A stretch of DNA of 39,864 bases from [Phormidium] sp. LEGE 05292 (GTDB taxonomy: Bacteria; Cyanobacteriota; Cyanobacteriia; Cyanobacteriales; Aerosakkonemataceae). The stretch is from contig NZ_JADEWG010000054.1 in NCBI RefSeq assembly GCF_015207735.1, positions 1 to 39,864 on the forward strand, read 5' to 3'. The notes beneath the pieces were generated by a model. The model was not told the origin of the DNA. It searched no databases and worked only from the letters and a program-made list of their open reading frames with translations. This document shows positions 34,035-39,864 of the stretch, piece after piece. Every line of letters begins with the position of its first letter. The stretch's first letter is position 1. Position numbers and translations under genes: made by a program.

Positions 34035-34706
34035 ATGCAAACTTTATTAGGCTCAACGGAATTGCAATATGCAATGATGTTTACATTGCAAAGAGTAGAC
34101 CGCATCCGTTTAGAAGATTTGAAACCATTCTTTAACGACCTGCCTGTAGATCCTTACATCAAAGGTAAATATCGCCAAAGAAGATTGTCGCGGTTTAAAG
34201 TCTCTTCTGATGAAGTAGTCAAGCTACCTCATGGTCATTTATTTCAAAGTAAAAATTACAACCGTTTATTAGGTGATGTTAAGCGAGAATTCGCTGAATT
34301 AGATGATGGGTTAATCGAATTAGTTGAATTTAAAAAACTGCTATTTGCCTTCAGCGATTTTTGCAAATTAAACTCAGTAGCCTTAGAAGTAGGAGTGCAT
34401 CAAATTCGCACTACTTGTTCACCAGAAAATTTCGGCAACCCAGCACCAGAAGGCATTCATAGAGATGGCACTGACTTAATTGGAATTTTTGCAGTAGATA
34501 GGCACAATGTTGAGGGCGGCGAAACCCATTTATATAAAACTCCCAAACAAGACCCGGTTTTCAAACAAGTTTTAAACGCAGGGGAATTACTGCTAGTAAA
34601 CGATCGCGAATTCTTCCACTACACCACCCCCATCAAACCCTTAACTGAAGGTGTTGGGACAAGAGACGTATTTGTGTTAACTTGCCCCAGTTTGATTGAG
34701 GATTAA
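34035..34706 (+). CDS. 2OG-Fe(II) dioxygenase, isoleucine-dioxygenase-like (PF10014 type)
   Basis: The 223-residue protein (ATG 34035, preceded by AAGGA at 34022-34026; an in-frame ATG at 33978 would start right after a terminator) fits the 2OG-Fe dioxygenase family that hydroxylates free amino acids, with Bacillus isoleucine dioxygenase as the known example. The iron facial triad is IHRDGTD (HxD) and the later His of EFFHYTTP. RDVFVLTCP near the end and FAVDRHNVEGGETHLY are also typical. Substrate unknown. It follows an HpcH/HpaI aldolase gene, which could act on a hydroxylated product after transamination (inference). Confidence 0.83.
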   Translation: MQTLLGSTELQYAMMFTLQRVDRIRLEDLKPFFNDLPVDPYIKGKYRQRRLSRFKVSSDEVVKLPHGHLFQSKNYNRLLGDVKREFAELDDGLIELVEFKKLLFAFSDFCKLNSVALEVGVHQIRTTCSPENFGNPAPEGIHRDGTDLIGIFAVDRHNVEGGETHLYKTPKQDPVFKQVLNAGELLLVNDREFFHYTTPIKPLTEGVGTRDVFVLTCPSLIED

Positions 34707-34732
34707 GGGGACTAGGGACTGGGTAAGTTTTG

Positions 34733-34841
34733 ATACTAAATCCGGGTGAAAAACCCTTTTTATTAATGAACCACTCCAGGACGCAGAGAACGCAGAGGAA
34801 AGATGGAGAAGATAGAGGGGTAACTAACCCGGATTTGGTAT
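34733..34841. repeat. 109-bp element with 15-base terminal inverted repeats
   Basis: ATACTAAATCCGGGT (34733-34747) and ACCCGGATTTGGTAT (34827-34841) pair at 14 of 15 positions. The centre holds a diverged copy of the CGCAGAGA repeat (about 34780-34803). Non-coding; similar in size to the element at 1694-1804 but with different ends. Confidence 0.65.
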
Positions 34842-34847
34842 GAGTTT

Positions 34848-34985
34848 GTAGGGGCGGGTTTAGCAGAAAATTCTGTGAACACAGCAGAAGAGTTGACAAC
34901 AAAACCCGCCCTGGAGAGAGTTTTGAGTTACAGAGTTTTCTTGTCCTCTTGTTCTCTTGTCGCCTTGTCCCCTTGTCCCTCTGCC
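34848..34985. repeat. GGGCGGGT-type element plus heptamer block
   Basis: The 65-bp element (34848-34912, GGGGCGGGTTT arms and inner CTGTG-AAC-ACAG) shares CACAGCAGAA and flanking bases with the reverse complement of 8612-8680. It is followed by TTTTGAGTTACAGAGTTTTC and by CTTGTC/CCTTGTC heptamer-like units up to the stop of the large gene. Confidence 0.7.
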
Positions 34986-37900
34986 CTACTCCTCCTGTGC
35001 TTCCTCTTGAGTATTCGTGTTCCGCACGGGAGTTTCGCGGTTGAATTTTAGGTGAATGGAACGAGTTTGTTCGCCGTCGGGTGCGAAGGCTTCGATCGGA
35101 AAATCAAGCATCCCATCTTGGAAAGACAGCTGAAAGCGGAATGTGCCGTCTGAGTTTGCTTTAATAGGACGACCTCCGATCGTAATTACAGCATCGGGTT
35201 CTGTAGCACCGTAAACTACGAGTTCTGCATCTGCCATTAACCAAAATTGGCGGGAACGTTCTGCTAAAGCTTCCGAGGAAAAACCGACTCCTGATGCCCA
35301 TTGACCGATACCAGAGGGGAAAATATAAGAAGCTTCTGTTTGTGCTGCTAAATTTGGGCTTGGTATCACACCAAAAAAGGAGTCATGAAAACTGTTAGCT
35401 GGTGTGGTAGTTGCTTGTTGAGTCGGAGAACCTAAATCTAAAAATTGCTTGTTTTCTAGTTCTTCTTCCCAAGGAATAGTGATGAATTGGTCATTTGACC
35501 AACTGGAGGGGTAGAGGGGAGGGATGTGGATAGAGTTTGACCTAGCTAACATTAGCCAGCGACCATCATTAGTAAGGTAGCCGATTTCTACGATGTAGTC
35601 GCGATCGCTCACCGGAACAGGCAAATACCATTCCCGCCCCATTTCATCGCACTCAAATTCCTGTACACTGTGAGGATTTTGGTAATCCATATCTACATCA
35701 GTGACATCATAAAATCGCAAAGCTAATTGAGAACCTCCCTGTTGCCGCAATTCTTCTTTATGTCGTCTAGGAATATCCCAATAAGTGTAAGCCCACTGAG
35801 GATCGCGAGGCATCAGAACTATGCGACTTTCGTCGTACCCAGAAGGTAAGTCGGGAAGTCCTTCATCTACTGCTGCTAATACTTCTGGGGTTAATTCTTC
35901 TAATCCCAGATCAAATTTTGCGGCTTCTATTTCGGACTGAGTGCGGTCACTCTCATCAATAATTGATGGCACATCAGTTACTTCGTTAACGACAGCACTT
36001 AAAGCACCTAAAGAGCCTAAAATACCTAAATCAATTTCTGTGGCTGGCAAAACATCAGAGGCCATTTTTAATGGTGCCGATCTAGCTGCAATTAACCAAT
36101 TGTCATCATTAGTCAAATAACCAATTTCTGCTACATAATCTCGATCGACCAGTGGTATAGGTAGTAATGTTTGGTTAACTTGTTCGTCTACTGGAAATTG
36201 TTGGAAAATTTGTGGGTTTTCCTGACTCAAATCTATGTCAGTCACATCATAAAGTCTGAGTGCTAATTGTCTGCCACCTTGTTGCCGCAATGTTTGTTTA
36301 TGGTTATAAGAAACTTGCCAACTTGCAAGGGCTTGACGTTCGCGTAGCGTGCCGTCAGGCGTAGCATTTTCTGCTGTCAGGGTGATAGTACTTTCCCAGT
36401 CTATCGACGTATTATCTAATGTTGGCTGAACTTCACTAATTTCGGTTTCTGGTGAAAGAGAAGAAACTTCGCTAATTTCTGGGCTAATTTCGGTTTTTGG
36501 TGCAAGAGAAGAAACTTCGCTAATTTCCGGGGTAATTTCGGTTTCTGGTGAAAGGGAAGAAACTTCGCTAATTTCTGGGCTAATTTCGGTTGCTGGTACA
36601 ACGGAAGAAACTTCGTTTATTTCTGGGGTAATTTCGGTTTCTGGTGAAAGAGAAGAAACTTCGCTAATTTCTGGGGTGATTTCGGTTTCTGGTGAAAGGG
36701 AGGAAACTATATGTATTGGTGCCGATCTTGCCAAAAATAACCAGCGATTGTCATCTGTTAAATAGCCAATTTCTGCGGCATAGTTGCGATCACCAACAGT
36801 TATTTCGAGTAATTTTTGATTATCTTGCTCATCTACGATAAATTGTTGAAAAAATTGCGGTTCTTGCTGGTTTAGAGCAATTTGCGTTACATCATAAAGC
36901 CGCAATACTAAATGTCTTCCGCCTTGTTGTTGTAATGCTTGTTTATGTTCATTGGAGATTTGCCAGTTAGCAATAATAAGGTTGGCGGTTTTTGGTGCTA
37001 GGGAAATGCTGCTATTAACGGGAGTTGAACCTAGTGCGGCGATGACTCCGGGGGCTAGGTCAATTTCTGTGGTTGGGGGAGTATCGCTACTAATTGTGAT
37101 TGGTGCGGATCTGGCTAATAATAACCATTGTTCGTCTTCTGTTAAATAACCGATTTCTGCGGCATAATTGCGATCGCTAACTAATATCGGCACTAACATC
37201 TGATTAATTTGCTCATCCACATTAAATTGTTGGAAAAATCTCCAATTTTCTGTGGCAGGTTGAGCAGGTATTTCTGTCACATCATAAAGCCGCAAAGCTA
37301 GCTGTCTACCGCCTTGTTGTTGCAGGGTTTGTTTATGTTCTTCTGATATTTGCCAAGCTGCAATAGCTTGTTGACTGTTAAATGGTGTCAAGCTAATGCT
37401 GCTATTACTGGTAGGTGTTGAGGTAACAACAGGAGTGGGAAGAGTAGTGGCAATGACCGCATCTGGTAGTATGGATGGAACTATGCGTACTGGAGCCGAT
37501 CTAGCTAACAATAACCAGCGATTATCATCAGTTAAGTAGCCAATTTCTGCCACATAATCGCGGTTTGTTTCCCGTATGGCTACTAACATTTGGGTAGCTT
37601 GTTCATCTACGGCAAATTGAGGAAAATTCGCTGGAATTTGCTCATCTATAGGAGTTTCTGTGACATCATAAAGCCGCAATACTAATTGTTTTCCACCTTG
37701 TTGCTGCAATGCTTGTTTGTGTCTATTCGATATTTGCCAAGCAGCAAGGGCGAGTTGACTGCTTTGTGGTGTAAGAGTGATGCTGCTTCCCCAGTCTGCG
37801 GGTGTGGTGGGAGTTAATGGTGCTGGGGTTGGAGGGATAACTTCGGTAACAGGTGGGACAGAAGCTGGTATGTAAATGGGATTAGATTTAGCTATGGGCA

Positions 37901-39593
37901 ACCAGCGATCGTGCAGAGTGCCGTTAGGGGTATTGTCTTCTGTTAAGTAACCAATTTCTGCGCTATAGTCGCGATCGGCAACCAATATCGGCAATAATTT
38001 CTCGTTAGCTTCTTCATCTACATGAAACTGTTGGAAAATCTGCCAACCTTCGCTTTGAATTTGATTAATGTCTGTAATGTCATAAAGCCTAATAGCCAGC
38101 TGTCTTCCGCCTTGTTCTCTTACTGCTTGCTTGTGAGCTTCTGAGACTTGCCAAGTTGCAAGAACTTGTTGACCATTGTCTGCGGTTAGGGTGATGCTGC
38201 TATTCCAGTTTGTTGATGCGATGGCTCCTGCTAAAGCTGCTCCACCGACAACAGCTGCACCTGCTAACCAATTGGGTGTTGCTGTTGCTGGAGTAACTGC
38301 TTCGCTTCGCGTATCTGTTGTGGGTGATGATTCTTCTCCCCAAAGTGGTTCTTCAGTGTTGGCTGTTTCTTGTAGCTGAGTGGGGGGAATGGCAATAGTT
38401 CCCGTAGTACTGGTAGCAGGGGGAACTATTGTTTGCGTGGTTGCTTCAGTAGTAGAACCGCCTGCTGGAGGTAGTGGTGTTTGGCTATCTACTGCGGCGG
38501 TTGAGGTGCGGCGATTTTTCAGTAACCACCAAATCGGGATACCTAACAATGCTAATAGAGGTATCAACCACCACAGCCAACCAAGTCCGCCACGATTTGT
38601 TTGTTCTGTTTCGGCAATGGGGGCGGGAGTTGGGTTTGGGGTTGTAGCTGCGGGTGCGGTTGGTTGGGGTGGTTTTGGCGCAACTGCTTTTGGCGGAGTG
38701 GTAGCAACCGGAACACCAGCAGCAGCTTTGACTACTTGTTTACCTGCGGGTGTACTAGCAAAACCCAAGAATGCCAAAGCAGCAGGACTGGGGTTTTTGC
38801 GTCTATATACGTAATAGATTGGTTGTGAAAAAGGATACTTGGGATCGTTGGGTAGAACTTTGTGCATTGAGACGATCCGCACATTTGGGCGACTGGTTAC
38901 TTGGTTAGAAATAGCGTAACCAATGCCATTAGTTCCCAATTGATTGATGACTGCATTGGTACTATCTTGTGATAGTCTGACAGCGTTGGAGCCTGAGCGA
39001 AAGGGACGATTGCTGAAAACTGGGTACTTTCGTAAAGCTTGGCGAGTATCGCTATTTCTGGGTCGGTCAATCAAGCGAATTCTGGCACGTTTTCCGCCAA
39101 AGTCTGACCAATTTTTAATTTCGCCGCGAAAGATTCTGGCAAACTGAGCGTCTGTGATACTTCCTTGAAAACTATTTTTTGGCCCTACTATTACTGCAAT
39201 TTTAGTTCTAGGTAGAGCGACGGCAACTAAACCTTTTGATTTTTCTTTATCAGTTAAGGGACGACCAATAGCAGCTATATCTATATTTCCTTTGACCAAT
39301 GAGTTTAAAGCAGCTGTTGTTCCCCGATAGCCAACATTTACTTTTGTACCTGGGTATTCTTTTTCAAAACTTTCTTTAAGAGCTTGGTTAAATGTGGCTG
39401 TACTACTAGAACCATCAATTCTTACCAGAGTGCCAGATTTTACTGACTTTGGTAAGGGAATAGTGGTGGGAGTAGTGGAAGATTGGGCTAAAATAAGCTG
39501 GTGTTTTTGAGATGCAGTTGCTGGTTTAGGAACTACAGCCAGGGCTAGCAGTAAAGCTAAAGTGGCGATTGAAGAGTCTTTTTTGTGTAACAT
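34986..39593 (-). CDS. Receptor-like giant protein: PstS-like solute-binding domain, membrane helix, six DUF4912 modules
   Basis: The 1535-residue protein starts with a signal peptide (SSIATLALLLALAVVP). A periplasmic binding domain of the PstS/PBP-like-2 type follows at about 52-292 (IDGSSSTATFNQAL, IDIAAIGRPLTDKE, RPRNSDTRQAL). A Pro-rich linker leads to a membrane helix (336-358, GLGWLWWLIPLLALLGIPI) and KNRR, so the rest may be cytosolic; a second weak hydrophobic stretch (442-461) leaves topology open. Six DUF4912 modules lie at about 464-577, 603-705, 731-833, 861-963, 1068-1176 and 1256-1359. Each has WQIS..HK..L.QQGG..L.LRLYDVT and RDY.AEIGYLT. Modules 1-5 are similar to each other; module 6 is the canonical type. 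A 16-residue repeat fills 964-1055. The C-terminal ~90 residues are a beta-rich domain. Function unknown. Confidence 0.85.
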   Translation of the reverse strand: MLHKKDSSIATLALLLALAVVPKPATASQKHQLILAQSSTTPTTIPLPKSVKSGTLVRIDGSSSTATFNQALKESFEKEYPGTKVNVGYRGTTAALNSLVKGNIDIAAIGRPLTDKEKSKGLVAVALPRTKIAVIVGPKNSFQGSITDAQFARIFRGEIKNWSDFGGKRARIRLIDRPRNSDTRQALRKYPVFSNRPFRSGSNAVRLSQDSTNAVINQLGTNGIGYAISNQVTSRPNVRIVSMHKVLPNDPKYPFSQPIYYVYRRKNPSPAALAFLGFASTPAGKQVVKAAAGVPVATTPPKAVAPKPPQPTAPAATTPNPTPAPIAETEQTNRGGLGWLWWLIPLLALLGIPIWWLLKNRRTSTAAVDSQTPLPPAGGSTTEATTQTIVPPATSTTGTIAIPPTQLQETANTEEPLWGEESSPTTDTRSEAVTPATATPNWLAGAAVVGGAALAGAIASTNWNSSITLTADNGQQVLATWQVSEAHKQAVREQGGRQLAIRLYDITDINQIQSEGWQIFQQFHVDEEANEKLLPILVADRDYSAEIGYLTEDNTPNGTLHDRWLPIAKSNPIYIPASVPPVTEVIPPTPAPLTPTTPADWGSSITLTPQSSQLALAAWQISNRHKQALQQQGGKQLVLRLYDVTETPIDEQIPANFPQFAVDEQATQMLVAIRETNRDYVAEIGYLTDDNRWLLLARSAPVRIVPSILPDAVIATTLPTPVVTSTPTSNSSISLTPFNSQQAIAAWQISEEHKQTLQQQGGRQLALRLYDVTEIPAQPATENWRFFQQFNVDEQINQMLVPILVSDRNYAAEIGYLTEDEQWLLLARSAPITISSDTPPTTEIDLAPGVIAALGSTPVNSSISLAPKTANLIIANWQISNEHKQALQQQGGRHLVLRLYDVTQIALNQQEPQFFQQFIVDEQDNQKLLEITVGDRNYAAEIGYLTDDNRWLFLARSAPIHIVSSLSPETEITPEISEVSSLSPETEITPEINEVSSVVPATEISPEISEVSSLSPETEITPEISEVSSLAPKTEISPEISEVSSLSPETEISEVQPTLDNTSIDWESTITLTAENATPDGTLRERQALASWQVSYNHKQTLRQQGGRQLALRLYDVTDIDLSQENPQIFQQFPVDEQVNQTLLPIPLVDRDYVAEIGYLTNDDNWLIAARSAPLKMASDVLPATEIDLGILGSLGALSAVVNEVTDVPSIIDESDRTQSEIEAAKFDLGLEELTPEVLAAVDEGLPDLPSGYDESRIVLMPRDPQWAYTYWDIPRRHKEELRQQGGSQLALRFYDVTDVDMDYQNPHSVQEFECDEMGREWYLPVPVSDRDYIVEIGYLTNDGRWLMLARSNSIHIPPLYPSSWSNDQFITIPWEEELENKQFLDLGSPTQQATTTPANSFHDSFFGVIPSPNLAAQTEASYIFPSGIGQWASGVGFSSEALAERSRQFWLMADAELVVYGATEPDAVITIGGRPIKANSDGTFRFQLSFQDGMLDFPIEAFAPDGEQTRSIHLKFNRETPVRNTNTQEEAQEE
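36339..36362 (-). repeat. 24-bp in-frame SDR insertion in DUF4912 module 5
   Basis: Encodes TPDGTLRE (residues 1078-1085), absent at this place in modules 1-4. It matches the upstream repeat of hpsL (24783-24806) at 21 of 24 bases. Confidence 0.8.
36429..36704 (-). repeat. 48-bp tandem repeat, about 5.7 copies, linker between DUF4912 modules 4 and 5
   Basis: Encodes repeated SSLSPETEITPEISEV-type units (residues 964-1055) with small variants. The DNA copies are nearly identical, so copy number may vary between strains. It forms a Pro/Glu/Ser-rich flexible or rod-like spacer. Confidence 0.9.
37908..37931 (-). repeat. 24-bp in-frame SDR-like insertion in DUF4912 module 1
   Basis: Encodes TPNGTLHD (residues 555-562), inserted between TEDN and RWL, which are adjacent in modules 2 and 4. 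It matches the module 5 insertion at 18 of 24 bases. Confidence 0.75.
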
Positions 39594-39864
39594 CTATAAA
39601 AATGGCTCAGTAGCGCGAATTGAAGTTAAATTTTCCTAAAATATGATTAATTATATAGCTCTCCTTTAGGATTCAGCTATGCTAATTTTTATTGATATTA
39701 GGGAAGAACAAAGTGTTGCTAAAAGTTAAGAGGATTAATTTTAAATTTAAAAGTTTTGCCTGTTTTTTTACAGATTAGTTTTAGATTAATTTAATATTTT
39801 CATGCCGAGCAAGAAATAAAAGGCAGGGGGGCAGAAGGCAGAAGGCAGAAGGGCAGGGGGGCAG
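39594..39864. other. Upstream region of the giant gene, ending in a heptamer repeat
   Basis: The 271 bases before the giant gene are AT-rich and hold no ORF. The promoter must lie here, but no clear -35/-10 pair stands out on the minus strand. The last ~45 bases (39820-39864) are tandem AGAAGGC heptamers and GGCAGGGGGG units, similar in type to the repeat at the window start. Confidence 0.6.

Noticed and set aside
36429-36704. CRISPR-like regular repeats
   Set aside because: The 48-base units are contiguous with no spacers and lie in frame within a coding sequence.
38380-38814. 144-residue plus-strand open frame opposite the giant gene
   Set aside because: It is the complement of the Pro/Thr/Ala-rich linker and binding domain. 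Composition is Gly/Val/Ala-rich with no domain, and the opposite frame is clearly the gene.
34986-39593. Phosphate ABC transporter operon (pst) reading for the giant gene
   Set aside because: Only a binding-type domain is present, fused to DUF4912 modules; no permease or ATPase gene is adjacent.

Overview
The window is chromosomal DNA from a cyanobacterium, most probably a filamentous gliding one. The support is frequent HIP1 octamers (GCGATCGC), photosynthesis and plastid-type genes (pam68, ycf46, ycf35, a Ycf29/Rre1-like regulator), sucrose-phosphate phosphatase, a hormogonium-polysaccharide (hps) type cluster, and many small dispersed and heptamer repeats. I saw no phage, transposase, CRISPR array or plasmid functions. 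I count 34 protein genes and one tRNA.

Layout. 1-7 kb: VOC protein and class II aldolase (minus), then a lipid kinase, an MsbA-like ABC exporter and an alpha-amylase with a C-terminal CBM20 (plus). 7-8.5 kb: SH3 protein, RNase HI with a C-terminal HTH extension, tRNA-Cys (minus). 8.9-11.4 kb: RHH protein, Ycf46 AAA ATPase and Ycf35 (plus). 11.5-18 kb, all minus: DAHP synthase, rpsO-pam68, a CBM48 glycosidase, spp-ruvA with a 4-base overlap, and a secreted TPR protein. 18.2-24.7 kb: an MFS transporter (plus) converging on a four-gene polysaccharide cluster (minus; polymerase/ligase-like HpsL, one GT2, two GT4). 25-28.8 kb, plus: ffh, rpsP, khpA, rpsU, phoH, a secretion/translation/RNA block. 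29-32 kb, plus: ChuX/HutX-like protein, DUF6816-like exported protein, hexapeptide acetyltransferase, HAD hydrolase, LMW phosphotyrosine phosphatase. 32-35 kb: LuxR-type response regulator (minus), HpcH/HpaI aldolase and an amino-acid-type 2OG-Fe dioxygenase (plus). 35-39.6 kb: one minus-strand gene for a 1535-residue protein with a PstS-like binding domain, a transmembrane helix and six DUF4912 modules.

Two things stand out. First, the 1535-residue protein has a receptor-like layout: exported solute-binding head, one clear membrane helix, and a six-module array. Second, the window is dense in tiny mobile repeats. Some sit in frame inside genes: 24-base insertions at two different places in DUF4912 modules 1 and 5, and a 42-base insertion flanked by 9-base repeats in the DUF6816-like gene, with a near-identical copy 21 kb away. 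Others form a three-stem (cloverleaf) family with conserved outer arms and varying inner hairpins. Functions are inferred from motifs read by eye; no database search was run.
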